Shown piece by piece: positions 21,746 through 32,737 of a DNA stretch of 64,000 nt; position 1 is the first letter of the stretch, and each line of letters begins with the position of its first letter. The DNA is from Euclidia mi (lineage: Eukaryota; Arthropoda; Insecta; Lepidoptera; Erebidae), in NCBI GenBank assembly GCA_944739405.2, contig OX123182.2, positions 101,411,279 to 101,475,278 on the forward strand, written 5' to 3'. The notes below the pieces were generated by a model. That model was given only the letters and a program-made list of their open reading frames with translations, had not been told where the DNA came from and ran no database searches. The position numbers were made by a program, and so were the translations under genes.

Positions 21746-22495
21746 TATAGTGATGAATAATGAAATATTGTAAAATAAAATCTTGTGTTTTTACTATTCA
21801 CCCTACCTTTTCCATACATTAGGGAACCTGAAACATCTTTTTATCCTTGGTAATCCTATGTAGGTAACACGTTAAGAAACTGTTACAGTTAATCTCAAAA
21901 TAACTGTATTGCATATTGTTGCTAACCCGTTTCCAGTACCCCAATGATTTATTTACATTGTTTTTCTGACTGTCTATAAAAAAAATTCAGGGTAATCCTA
22001 AAAATGGCTGAATCGATTTAGATGTGAATTTTACTAACGGTTCATGAAAACTCTCAATTGAACTATAATAATTCCATTTAGGCGTAGCTGCTTGCAAAAG
22101 CTAGTTAAAATTAAATTAGTAAAGGATTCCGTAGCAGTATACATTGGTTTACCTCAGCGATAATGAAAAAAAATGTAAAATTAATTATCCAAGTTCAAAA
22201 ACCCTTTCTTAGTATTTTAGGTGAACCAAATGAGAGAAGCCTTGGTCAGCAGTTGAACAAAGCAGATAACTGATAAAAAGTGCTTACCTGCTTAAAAATA
22301 AATAAAAATAGTAAAATAACGGTTCTAAGTATTTTGGCTTCTATTGGTCATATAAAGTACCATCCCACATTTTAGTTAGTGAAGATGAAGAGCGCTTAGA
22401 TGAGAGACAACCGCATAAATTTAAATTAATAAAAATTAAATGCACATCGGAGATGATAAAAAAAAATCAAGTTGAGGAATTAAAAGTTTTAGTGG
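21746..22495. other. No gene recognised
   Basis: An open stretch at about 22374-22616 overlaps diverged Y tandem units and is not taken as coding. Confidence 0.4.
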
Positions 22496-22645
22496 TGAAT
22501 TCACCAACGTTACTTGAGGAACCGATACACAAAGTTTCTAGTGAATCCATTGAAGTTTTTTTTATATTAAAAAATGGCACACCCTTTCTTAAGCCCCATA
22601 GTGGAGGAGTGACTTAGAAAACTCCTTTTTTTTGTGTTTACTAAC
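22496..22645 (+). repeat. Left remainder of the tandem-unit Y element, cut by BEL
   Basis: GAGGAACCGATACACAAAG and following words match the ~135-bp units at 30055-31000. The unit is interrupted at 22645 by the BEL 5' LTR and resumes after the target duplication at 30055. Confidence 0.65.
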
Positions 22646-23238
22646 TGTTTGAAATAGAATTAGTTTTTATTATAAGTCAAATCGATTATATCGATTAAGT
22701 AACATTTTGTTTAGTCTATTTAAAATTTCTGACAATGGTCACACTGAACTGTCAACTTCCGCCTTGAAAAATTAACACGCCGGTCTTGGTCTGTCTCGCG
22801 AGATTGCAATTGATATAAATTGATCGCCCTTTGAATTAACGCGAATTGAATTAACTTGTAAATACTTATAATTGCCGCTTTTGACTTCCGGCACAGTTTC
22901 TGATAAATTGGTGATATATTGAACATTGAACTTTGTAAAACACGTGTGTGAATTCCTGATTGGTGCCCGAGGAGAAGGACTACGCTGAACTGGAAACTGG
23001 TATCTATTCGATTCTCTTGTTATTTTGGCCAAAATTATGAGTTAATCTTATAGGTTCACTCAAGAACAGCATCAGTAAGAGTTGGTAAGACATTTTATTA
23101 ATATTAGGATTATAATTCATCGCTGTGCTACCACAGTAAAAGTGTTTAGATATATTGTTTATCGTGGTCAGGTAGATGTATTACACCTTCCACTGCGCAC
23201 TTCTGAAAATCCCTACCTGGCTACGATAATTCTAGACA
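22646..23238 (+). repeat. BEL 5' LTR
   Basis: Begins TGTTTGAAATAG and ends TCTAGACA, identical in length to the 3' LTR. Contains the polymerase II promoter region in principle; I see no clear TATA box. Confidence 0.95.
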
Positions 23239-23245
23239 TAATTTT

Positions 23246-23263
23246 TGGTGCAGAGCTGTATTT
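23246..23263 (+). other. Candidate primer binding site of BEL
   Basis: TGGTGCAGAGCTG starts 7 nt after the LTR end. LTR elements prime minus-strand synthesis from a tRNA whose 3' CCA pairs with TGG here; I cannot name the tRNA. Confidence 0.4.
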
Positions 23264-23919
23264 GAAATTTAGCCGCTGTTGCATTACTGAGTACAAACCT
23301 CTGATTGGTATGAGCTTGTATCTTATCACCTTGTAGACAGTATTGTAGGGTTTGTCAGGTCAGTTTTTGCCTAAAATACATATTATTTATTTGTATAAGT
23401 TGACCTACATAACTTGAAACACATTGTCATACATAACCTCAATCAGTAATTGTTTGATTTAAATTGTTGAAATCTAGCATAGATTTGTTGCTGTTACTAT
23501 TAATAAGTCACTTTGATTGGATACATATCAGTTATATGTATCAATTGATTTAGTTTATTGCATATATTGATATATTAAGTTTGAACCTATCATTGCTAAA
23601 CCTTGTTATAATATATAGATAATATTGCTAGGTAACACATTCTGTGCTTACTTACTATTGTATATCTCAAATAACACAGCCAATCTGTCTGTTGCAAATA
23701 ATTAATTAATTAATTTGAAGTTTCAACTTTTGATAACTTTGTTCTGTGTCAATATATGTATATTGAAACTATTAATTTTGTTGGACAGTAGATACCTGTC
23801 ACTTGCTTGTACCAGCAGTAAACAGGCTAATACTTTGTTGGTTTCAAAGAATTAAGAAAAAATAAGTTTTGATTGTTAATATTATTTAACGCTTGTCCGG
23901 GCTCTTTTGAATTTTGATT
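23264..23919 (+). other. BEL 5' leader
   Basis: About 650 nt of AT-rich leader between primer site and gag start, no open frame of note. Confidence 0.6.
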
Positions 23920-25149
23920 ATGTCAGCCATCAAGGACTTGCGTGCGGCTGCTGGTGCTATTGCATCAGATTTGCGCTGGTTTGCCTCGGCCAGTGCCTTA
24001 GTGAACCGGCCTGATCGCCAGCAGGCCTTACTACAAAGGTACGAGCGGATCGATGATCACCTGGCAAGTGTGGAACAGCAATTTTGCACTTTCAGCGCTT
24101 GCTGTCTCGAAGTGTCAGTCAATGATTTCACCGCTGACCAGCGAAATAAGGTCAGCGAAGACTATGCCCAGGTCTTAGACCTGTATGATGCTGTCTCCAA
24201 TAGTGCGAGACAACTAGTTGCCGATAGGGAAGGGCAACCCGGCCTGAAGCAGGAGCTTCCTAGGTCAGCACCTGGGCTGGTGAGTAGGCTCCCTACCTTA
24301 GACCTCCCCCATTTTGATGGCTGCCTAGGAAGCTACCTGGGCTTCGTTAATTTGTTTGACAGCCTGGTCAATGACAGGGCTGACCTTCGGCCGGCACAAA
24401 AATTGGCCTATTTGATGTCGGTTCTGGATGGGGAGGCCAAGGGCCTCATCCAGCATCTGCCCGTGTCTGACGAGGCATACCAGACGGCTCGGGACCTAAT
24501 CACCCGTAGGTACCATAATAAGCGTGGCCTCGCCGACACGCACATCGAGCAGATTTTGGGTTTGCCGACGCTCACCCGGGTCTCTGGGTTGCGCACCCAA
24601 CTTTTGAACCCGCTTTTGGTGGCCATCAACGCACTTAAGTGCCTTGACCAGCCGGTGGACCAATGGTCCTATCTATTGGTGCACATTGTGCTGAAAAAGC
24701 TGCCTGCCGACCTGAGGTCGCGTTTTGAACAGCGCTTTGGTGGGGATAGCGCGACCCATCTGCCCCCCTTTGCTGCCCTGGAGAGGTTCCTGGAGGATGA
24801 GTGCCGGGTCTTGGACAACTCCGGTGGTGACACGCCGGCTAAGACGCAGCCGCCCAAGGTCAAGGAGCAGGCTCGCGTTCGCACCCGAGCCAATGTTGAC
24901 CGGCGCCCTCCTCGCTTTGCGGTCACGCAGAGCCCAGAGGAGTGCTCTTACTGCAAGGTCACGGGGCACAGAACGGCCAGTTGTAGGGCATTCTTAGACC
25001 TACATGTCGCCTCTCGTAGGCGCATCGCGAATGCCCGCCGCCTTTGCTTCTGTTGCTTGGGGTCCCACTACCAGCGAGACTGCCCAAACTCTCGCCCCTG
25101 TCCTCACTGTGGAGGACAGCATTTGGGCATTCTCTGTATGAATGCATGA
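23920..25149 (+). CDS. BEL gag (nucleocapsid-like protein)
   Basis: The frame starts at the ATG at 23920 (MSAIKDLRAAAG) and gives 409 residues up to TGA. Residues about 120-290 form the gag core common to BEL elements, with LPHFDGCLGSYLGFVNLFDS and QILGLPTL-like wording. Near the C-terminus are three cysteine/histidine knuckles typical of BEL gag: CSYCKVTGHRTASC (from residue 342), CFCCLGSHYQRDC and CPHCGGQHLGILC. The protein would package element RNA into cytoplasmic particles. The TGA at 25147-25149 separates it from the rest of the polyprotein in the same frame; a CGA codon by one C-to-T change is the simplest origin, though programmed readthrough is conceivable. This frame itself is intact, unlike pol. 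Confidence 0.85.
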   Translation: MSAIKDLRAAAGAIASDLRWFASASALVNRPDRQQALLQRYERIDDHLASVEQQFCTFSACCLEVSVNDFTADQRNKVSEDYAQVLDLYDAVSNSARQLVADREGQPGLKQELPRSAPGLVSRLPTLDLPHFDGCLGSYLGFVNLFDSLVNDRADLRPAQKLAYLMSVLDGEAKGLIQHLPVSDEAYQTARDLITRRYHNKRGLADTHIEQILGLPTLTRVSGLRTQLLNPLLVAINALKCLDQPVDQWSYLLVHIVLKKLPADLRSRFEQRFGGDSATHLPPFAALERFLEDECRVLDNSGGDTPAKTQPPKVKEQARVRTRANVDRRPPRFAVTQSPEECSYCKVTGHRTASCRAFLDLHVASRRRIANARRLCFCCLGSHYQRDCPNSRPCPHCGGQHLGILCMNA

Positions 25150-27045
25150 GAGGTGGGCCGCTTGTCCAACCAGCCGACGCCGCGCACGGGCGGGTGTTTT
25201 GAAGGTGGCAGCCGAGGCTCACCGGCGCGTAGCCGAGAGTCGCCTCGCTCAATTGATCGCCACTCGCCCCGCTTGGAGAACCGTAGCGTGCGCACGCCTC
25301 CTCTCTCTCGCGCACCTGAATGTGCTGTTCAGCGTCACCAGCACCATTACTGCTGCCCCAGGTATTCCCCTCCTTTGGCGGAACGTCCTCGCCTTGACTC
25401 GCGCCCACCTCGTTTTGGGCGGGTGCGTCATTACGACCCCCCACAGATGGCGCGCGGATCGAGTCTTCGCGCTTTTGAGGACTTCAAGCCGCACCCTCAT
25501 TTTGATTTGCCTGGTCCTGGCCAACGGTCGCCACCCAGGCAACAATAGGTCATTGACCCCTGCCCTATAACACCAACCTCCCCCATTGAGACCGTTATCC
25601 TACCAACGGTTGCTATTAGGGTCTGGGGACCCACGGGGACCTCTGTTGTTGTCCGTGCTATATTGGACACAGGTTCACAAGGTTGCATTGTTTCCACTTA
25701 TTTGGTAGGGCAGGTTAAATTAAATATGGGCTCTTTTCCAAATTGTATACGGGGCATAGGTGACGTAGCCTCTAATGTTGAAGGGCAAGTTAAGGTTTTG
25801 TTTGGCCCTGTTGAATCTTCACAGCCGAGGATTAAAACCTCGGCTATTGTGCTGAAGAAAATTTTGGGCATGCATCCACAGAAACAGCTACCTGCTGCTG
25901 TGGTGAATTTGACATCGGGATTGGAACTGGCAGACCCCAAATTTGACACACCGGGACAAAGCGACTTGTTGATTGGCTCTGATGTCCTAGGTGGAATTTT
26001 GATTGGTGGGAAACGGGTCTTGGTGCCAAATGGTTTGACGGCCATCCCGACCATATTTGGATTTGCTTTGATGGGCCCTGTACCTAGAGACCCCCCTCCA
26101 CCCGAACTTGATAATTTGTTGGCTGTAGGCTCTGCTCTCTCTGATGCAGTTCAGAGGTTTTGGGAGATAGAGGAGCCTCCTCAAGCTGCTCGTTTGAATC
26201 CAGAACATGAGGAGTGCGAGCTGTTCTTCCAGAACAACACTGGTCGACACCGTTCTGGTCGGATCATTACGAGGCTACCCTTCCTGTCTGTTCGGCCTCC
26301 GCTTGGTGAGTCACGACCTTTAGCCGGAAAGAGATTGTTGGCTATGGAGCGTCGCATGGGTCGTGATCCGGAGCTCAGACAGAAGTATATTGAGTTCATG
26401 AGAGAATATGAACAATTAGGACACATGTCAGTGTCAAATTTGGATTGGCGTTCAGTGGAGAATTACTTTCTCCCGCATCATGCGGTATTGAAGCCATCGA
26501 CTGGCAAGCTGCGCACAGTGTTTGATGGTTCTGCGCAGACTTCAACAGGCGTATCCTTGAACCAGTGCTTGCATTCTGGTCCCAAGTTGGTCAAGGACCT
26601 TTTTGACGTCATCACCAGCTTCCGACGACATCAGGTTGTCTTTGTGGCCGATATAAAAATGATGTTTAGGCAGACGATTATCCACCCTGATGACCGTCGC
26701 TTTCAGCTGATCCTTTGGAGAGAGTCTCCTCGTGATCCCATGGTCGTCTACGAGCTCAATACTAATACGTACGGTTTAAGGTCAAGCCCCTACTTGGCAA
26801 AACGTTCTCTTTGGGAGCTCGTAGACCGCGAAGGCTTACGTTTCCCACGAGCCTCCGCCATCTTGAAAGACGATATTTTCGTCGATGACATTTGCTCGGG
26901 CGCCTCCACAGCGGACGAAGCGATCCTCCTGCGGGACGAATTGATAGGTATTTTGGCCTCGGCTGGTTATGAGTTGCGCAAATGGATTTCCAACTCACCA
27001 GTGCTTTTGGAAGGCTTGCCATCAGCAAGATCCACATCTATTTGA
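25150..27045 (+). pseudogene. BEL pol, linker-protease-reverse transcriptase
   Basis: Same frame as gag. A basic, Arg/Pro-rich linker follows the gag TGA and is cut by TAG at 25546-25548. Protease follows, with ILDTGSQGCIVS (catalytic DTG intact, about 25660) and the end block DLLIGSDVLGG. RT shows LRTVFDGSA, VADIKMMFRQ (first Asp) and IFVDDICSGA (FVDD catalytic pair, about 26878). The frame is lost near 27010-27045 and continues one frame over. Protease and RT domains individually keep their catalytic residues. Confidence 0.85.
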
Positions 27046-27961
27046 GATTGTTGACAACCCCGCCATGATGGCTGTTCTCGGCGTTCAGTACAAACCAGTC
27101 CAAGACATCTTTACGTACAACGTAGACTTAAAATTGCCTTGTTCATGGACTTAATGTCTCGTGTTGTCTACTGTCGCCAGAACCTTTGATCCGAACGGCT
27201 GGATCTGTCCTGTCATATTTTGGGCAAAATGCTTCTTGCAGAAGCTTTGGACAGCAGGATTGACCTGGGACGAACCTCTACACGGCACTCTTGTTGAGGA
27301 ATGGACCTCTTTTGTATCCTCACTTCCTGCCGTCAACGAGATCTCCTTGCCTCGTCCCATCCTTCCTCCCGGGAAGTACAAGGCCACCCTTCACGGGTTT
27401 TGGGATGCCTCGGAACGTGGTCACGCGGCCGTGGTGTACTTGCGCACAGTCAGTGCCTCAGGTCAGGTGAGAGTTTCCCTGATCATGGCGAAGAGCAAGG
27501 TAGCACCCCTTTGGACATCTTTGACCATTCCGAAATTGGAGCTCTTGGGAGCAGCACTACTTGTACGCTTATTGAACCACGTGTCGAACACTTTGGGTAA
27601 AAGCATTTGTATTAATGGGACTTACGCCTGGACAGGCAGCCAAATTGTTCTTTGTTGGTTGCAGGCTTCTGTCCACACCTTGGAGGTATTTGTCTCTAAT
27701 CGCGTTTCCCAAATCCAGAAATCCGAAGTCAAACTTGTTTGGAGACACGTGCCAGGTGAGCTCAACCCCGCTGATTGTGCCTCGCGCGGAAGCTTGACGT
27801 CTGGTTTGATAGGTCATTCGCTGTGGTGGGGTCCGGAATGGTTGAGTCGACCAGAAACCGATTGGCCTCGAACGCCAGTTTTGAATACTTCTAATTTGCC
27901 GGGTCTACGAACACTCGCTCTTGAGAAGGTAGAATGCGCCTTCGCCCCGATTTTTTGTTGA
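27046..27961 (+). pseudogene. BEL pol, RNase H part in shifted frame
   Basis: After the frameshift near 27010-27045 the frame reads HLFEIVDN and then a TAA at 27152-27154. It continues STVARTFDPNGW, HGFWDASERGHAAVVY (first Asp), IPKLELLGA (Glu), AWTGSQIVLCWL and HVPGELNPADCASRG. The third acidic position, an Asp in the usual WTDSQ, is Gly here, which should inactivate RNase H. The frame returns to that of gag near 27950, inside a T-run. Confidence 0.85.
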
Positions 27962-29430
27962 ATCGTTACAGCTCCCTCGACAAGTTGTTAGGTGTCACTG
28001 CTTGGATAAAGCGTTTTGTTTTTAATTTTAGGCACCCACAACAGAAACGACTGACACTGTTTATCTCACCACAGGAACGACAGGAGTCTCTCACCTTTTG
28101 GGTTCGTTCTGTGCAATTGGCGCATTTTGAGAAGGAGATTGCTATCCTTAAGTCAGGGAAATCGAAATTGTCGGGAGCAATATCTAAATGGAGCCCCTTT
28201 TTGGACAAAACGGGTCTCTTGCGCGTTGGAGGGCGTCTCGAGAACGCCAACCTCCCTTACGGGGCACGTCACCCCCTTTTGTTACCTAAGGACGGCCATT
28301 TGGTACGCTTGTTGGTAACTGACCGTCACCTCAAAAATTCGCATGCTGGTTGTAATGCCCTGTTGGCTATTTTGCAACGCGAGTTTTGGATTTTGTCTGC
28401 ACGAAGAATAATTCGGAGTGTAGTCTTTCGCTGCATCCCTTGCTATAAGCTCAAGGCTTCTACCATGCAGCCCTTGATGGCAGACCTACCAGCAGATCGC
28501 GTAACTGAGAGCAGGACGTTTGACGGTGTTGGCACGGACTTCGCTGGTCCCTTTTTGGTGAAAACGTCGACACTTCGAAACAGCAAGACTGTTAAGGCCT
28601 ACTTGTGTGTTTTTGTTTGTCTTTCCACAAAGGCCGTACACTTGGAACTGGTCTCTTCGCTTACGACCGAGGCGTTTGTAGCCACATTTGACAGATTTGT
28701 ATCCCGCAGAGGGCTGCCTTCCTTGATCCGTTCTGATTGCGACACTAACTTCAAGGGCACCTATAACTATTTGAATGATGTTTTTAATTTCCTTGAAACC
28801 AACAAGGCTGATATAGGTGATAGGCTTACCCGACGTGGGAAAAATTGGTTGTTTTCACCACCAAATTGTCCACACTGGGGTGGTATTTTTGAGGCCGCTG
28901 TAAAATCGGCCAAAACACACTTGCGCAGGACAATCGGTGAATCTGTCCTTACCTTTGAGGAATTCGCAACTGTGTTTTGTAAGATTAGATGAGCCGTTTT
29001 GAACTCTCGGCCGTTGTGCCCGATCTCCTCAGATCCGAATGATTTGGCGGCCCTTACGCCGGGCCATTTTTTGGTTGGTCGTTCACTTATCGCCTGGCCT
29101 GAGTACCCCTACATTGATACGAGACCTGGTCGTCTTTCGCGTTTTGAATTGGTACGCCAGATTACTCAGAGCTTTTGGAAACGCTGGAATTTTGAATATT
29201 TGCACATACTCCAGCAACTCGTTAAGTGGACCGACAAGACCGATCCACCCAAGATTGGTGACCTCGTTTTGATCAAGGAGGCTAACCTTCCGCCACTCAG
29301 ATGGCGCAGGGGGCGCATCCTTCGGTTGGTAACTGGGGCTGATGGAGTTCCCCGATTTGCTGAGGTCTTGGTGGACGGTTCGATTCTGAGGAGAGCGGTT
29401 GCAACATTGTCACGTCTACCAACCGATTAG
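27934..29430 (+). pseudogene. BEL integrase and C-terminus, one internal stop
   Basis: Zinc-binding H-H-C-C residues are visible (DRHLKNSHAG, then CIPCYK). The catalytic core has GVGTDFAGPF (Asp), IRSDCDTNF (Asp) and GGIFEAAVKSAK (Glu), so the DDE triad is intact. TGA at 28990-28992 interrupts just before AVLNSRPL. After it the same frame runs to TAG at 29428-29430 with LTPGHFLVGRSL, WKRWNFEYLHILQ and GDLVLIKE, the usual BEL C-terminal domain. The stop lies 31 nt before the 3' LTR. Integrase would insert element cDNA into chromosomes. Confidence 0.85.
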
Positions 29431-29461
29431 CGGACCGGTAGCCCAGTCAAGGGCGGGTGGA
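29431..29461 (+). other. Candidate polypurine tract region of BEL
   Basis: AAGGGCGGGTGGA directly precedes the 3' LTR, the position where plus-strand synthesis is primed in LTR elements. Confidence 0.5.
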
Positions 29462-30054
29462 TGTTTGAAATAGAATTAGTTTTGATTATAAGTCAAATCG
29501 ATTATATCGATTAAGTAACATTTTGTTTAGTCTATTGAAAATTTCTGACAATGGTCACACTGAACTGTCAACTTCCGCCTTGAAAAATTAACACGCCGGT
29601 CTTGGTCTGTCTCGCGAGATTGCAATTGATATAAATTGATCGCCCTTTGAATTAACGCGAATTGAATTAACTTGTAAATACTTATAATTACCGCTTTTGA
29701 CTTCCGGCAAAGTTTCTGATAAATTGGTGATATATTGAACATTGAACTTTGTAAAACACGTGTGTGAATTCCTGATTGGTGCCCGAAGAGAAGGACTACG
29801 CTGAACTGGAAATTGGTATCTATTCGATTCTCTTGTTATTTTGGCCAAAATTATGAGTTAATCTTATAGGTCCACTCAAGAACAGCATCAGTAAGAGTTG
29901 GTAAGACATTTTATTAATATTAGGATTATAATTCATCGCTGTGCTACCACAGTAAAAGTGTTCAGATATATTGTTTATCGTGGTCAGGTAGATGTATTAC
30001 ACCTTCCACTGCGCACTTCTTAAAATCCCTACCTGGCTACGGTATTTCTAGACA
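29462..30054 (+). repeat. BEL 3' LTR
   Basis: 593 bp, same ends as the 5' LTR, differing at about 11 positions by eye. Followed directly by CTAAC target duplication. Confidence 0.95.
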
Positions 30055-31113
30055 CTAACGTCATTTGAGAAACCTATATACTAAGTTTGAAGTTAATCCA
30101 ATGAAGGAATAAAAAGGTTTCATACTAATTCCGACTCCCCTTTTTAACCCTTTAGGGTAAAAAATTCCAAAACTATATTCTTAATGTTTACTAAGGTCAT
30201 TAGAGAAACCAATATACAAAGTTTGAAGTCAATCCGCTGAAGGAATAATAAGTTTCATTTAATACACACTTTGGACCCCTATCTTAACTCCTTAGGGGAG
30301 GAATTTCCAAAGAAACAAATTATTAGTGTTCATTATCATCATTTGAGGAACCAATATATGAAGTTTGAAGTCAATCCACTGAAGAAATATTAAGTAACAC
30401 ACTTTGACCCCTATCTTACGCCCTGAGATTCGGAATTTAAAAAAAACTAATTCTTAATGTTCACTATCGTTGTTTACGGAACCAATATAGAAAATTTGAA
30501 GTCATTCCATTGGAGAAATAAAAAGTTACATACACACTTTGAACCCCTATCTTACCCCCTGAGATTAGGAATAGGAATTTTCGAAAACAAATTCTTAGTG
30601 TTCACTGTCGTCGTTTGAGTAACCAATATACAAAATTTGAAGTCAATCCACTGAAGGAATAATATGTAACACACTTTGACCGCTATTTTACCCCCTGAGG
30701 GTCGGAATTTAAAAAAACCAAGTTCTTATTGTTTAATATCGTCGTTTAAGGAACCAATATACAAAGTTTGTAGTCAATCCAAGAGATTAAAATATACATA
30801 TAAACTTTGACCCCTTATTTTACCTCCTTAGGGGAGGAATTTCCAGAAAAATAATTCTTAGTGTTCACTATCGTCGTTTGAGGACCTAATAAACAAAGTT
30901 TAGAGTCAATCCATTGAAGGAATAAAAAGTTTCATACAAACTTTGACCCCCAGTTATACCCCCTTAGGGGTAAATTTTCCAAAAATCCTCTCTTAATGCT
31001 ACCCTACACTCTTCAAGGAACATACATACTAAATTTTATCTTCATGTGATCAGTAGTTTCGGCTGTAGCGTGTCTGTCAGTCAGTCAGTAACGCAAGGAT
31101 TTTATATATTAAG
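30055..31113 (+). repeat. Tandem-unit Y element: seven units plus Y tail
   Basis: Seven diverged units of about 125-140 bp follow one another from 30061 to about 31000, each starting near AACCAATATACAAAGTTTGA and containing CCTTAGGGG-type and GTTCACTATCGTCG-type words. They lead into a typical Y tail (GGAACATACATACTAAATTT, GTCTGTCAGTCAGTCAGT, GGATTTTATATATTAAGATA). Together with 22496-22645 at least eight units belonged to one element before BEL inserted. Confidence 0.75.
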
Positions 31114-31880
31114 ATAATATCTGAACCCATAATAAAATGAAGCCCTGCCGCGTCCTTTATAACTTAAAAAGTATCGAACGAACTTTTGTGCAATTTTCAA
31201 CAATAGATAGTATGATTCCTGAGGAAGGTTAAAGTGTATAATGCAAGAGGGCGGAGCCGCGGGCAAAGTGTAGTATTTAAAAAAAATTAGTGACTCAATT
31301 ATAACTTTTACACTTATGTTTGTTGCCTTGTCCTAGCGGCAATCTTACAAATATAAATTAGTGCACATCTCGAGAAGAACAAAGATGGAATCGATTGTCC
31401 GATGACAGCGTATTGCCTTTCCGAGTAGCTTACAAACTATTTACAGAAAGCGTACTAGACAAATTGATTCAGATCCGATCCACTACAGGAATGAGGTACT
31501 TAAGCAGATGGGTTCCTGTAATTTAATTGAAAACTTAGTTTCTTGTTAAGAGATGGTAGCTCTTTCCGTTCATTAATTATCTAGGTTCATATTTCAACGA
31601 GTACTATAGACCTTCAAAGATTGCATTGAATATTTTTTTAAACTAGGTTTGGTTCATCTATCTTTTTAATACCTTTAAACAAGCATTTCTTGAATATACA
31701 TATATAATCTCAATCTAGGCTCCTAGCTAACTCCAACAATTTGCATAAAATATTGTGTGTTTGTAGGCTTTTGGGAGTGATAAATCGATCCAGCTAGGAT
31801 TAATTTTTAGTAAATACGATATACCAAAACATAAAAACAAGCAAAGCTCGGTTACACAGGTACTTGCAATTATTACAAGC
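31114..31880. other. No gene recognised
   Basis: AT-rich, no supportable feature. Confidence 0.4.
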
Positions 31881-31884
31881 TGAA

Positions 31885-32125
31885 GAGTTTGTCCGTGTGG
31901 TGATGGATTAAGAATACGAAATGTCACCACCCCATATCATACCATGGGTGTCGTAAGAGCCGACAGAGGGACCATACTCTGCAGAAAACAGCACTGTAAG
32001 AGAAGGAAAACTTGAAATAAACCCTATACCAACCCGTTTGGCCAGCGTGGTATAGTAGGCCAATTCCTCCTTTCGGCTTAGTCCAGCAGTGGACTGTGAA
32101 GGGCTGATGATGATGAAGAGTTTCA
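31885..32125 (+). repeat. X-family repeat, best copy
   Basis: Order: GTGGTGATGGATTAAGAATA, CATGGGTGTCGTAAGAG, CCAACCCGTTTGGCCAGCGT, GGCTTAGTCCAGCAGTGG, then a GATGATGATGA tail. Other copies or fragments are at 11640-12630 (split), 34545-34600 (minus) and perhaps 6370 and 53190. It is non-coding here. The tail resembles LINE 3' ends, so X may be a SINE or a LINE-derived element. Confidence 0.5.
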
Positions 32126-32135
32126 ACTCTGTTTT

Positions 32136-32475
32136 CGGAATTGATAAATACATACATACATACATAGACTCACGCCTGTTTCTCGGAGGGGTAGGCAGAG
32201 ACTACGGAACGCCATTTGCAACGATCCTGACATACCTCACTTGCTTGCTGGTCGTAAACGGAGGGTGCCTGTGTTGGTGGTCACAGGGCACAGCTGATAT
32301 TCCGCCTTACCCCCGTAAAGGGCTCTGCGGGGATGGACCGTCTAGATCCCTAAATCTCGTTGGAACGCTATGGGAACAAAAACTTATTCTTCTCCATACG
32401 GCGGCGACGCGGTTCGCAACCCGTCACGTCTCGTTTCCCGCGAGGGCGAAAAGCGGCCTACGGAATTGATAAATA
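32136..32475 (-). mobile_element. 310-bp retroelement with RTE tail and 15-bp target duplication
   Basis: CGGAATTGATAAATA occurs at 32136-32150 and 32461-32475, bordering 32151-32460. Read on the minus strand the insert begins GTAGGCCGCTTTTCGCCC, is GC-rich for about 200 bp, then has the RTE C-terminal words CQDRCKWRSVVSAYPSE and a TATG microsatellite tail. The first two thirds are not recognisable RTE protein, so it is either a chimeric SINE or a rearranged LINE copy. Confidence 0.7.
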
Positions 32476-32737
32476 ATTTCCGAAATATTAGTATATTTTT
32501 TAACCAAAACCCTTTTCTTTAAATCACAAGTTAATAATTTTACACTAAGCCAAAGCCTACCAAATTTCACCGAATTCTGTCAAATTCAAATAATATGATA
32601 TGCACAGGAACGTTCATTTAGAAATATAATATGGATTCAATTACAGCAGCACTGATCAGTAAAAGGAATTTCATTGTTTGATAATATTAGTTCCAACAAA
32701 TCACTAGATATTATATTCGTGTAAAAACTTCAGTATA
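32476..32737. other. No gene recognised
   Basis: AT-rich spacer. Confidence 0.4.

Larger units (their letters stand above)
22641..30059 (+). mobile_element. Complete BEL/Pao LTR retrotransposon with target duplication
   Basis: The element proper is 22646-30054 (7409 bp) with two 593-bp LTRs and a CTAAC direct repeat on both sides (22641-22645, 30055-30059). The order gag - protease - RT - RNase H - integrase in one original reading frame, with the BEL-type cysteine motifs in gag and no env, defines BEL/Pao. The LTRs differ at about 11 of 593 positions by eye. The coding part has four in-frame stops and two compensating frameshifts, so this copy cannot make the full polyprotein. Confidence 0.95.

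Noticed and set aside
22374..22616. An 80-codon open frame on the plus strand
   Set aside because: Its second half is a diverged Y tandem unit, so coding is unlikely.
22955..22980. TGGTGCCCGAGGAG as BEL primer binding site
   Set aside because: It lies inside the LTR and is present in both LTRs; a primer site must follow the 5' LTR.
24408..25545. Long antisense frames opposite BEL gag
   Set aside because: GC-rich coding DNA yields open antisense frames; no motif or start supports them.
31908..32165. Minus-strand frames with YHAGQTGWY
   Set aside because: They are the reverse of the X repeat and recur wherever X occurs.
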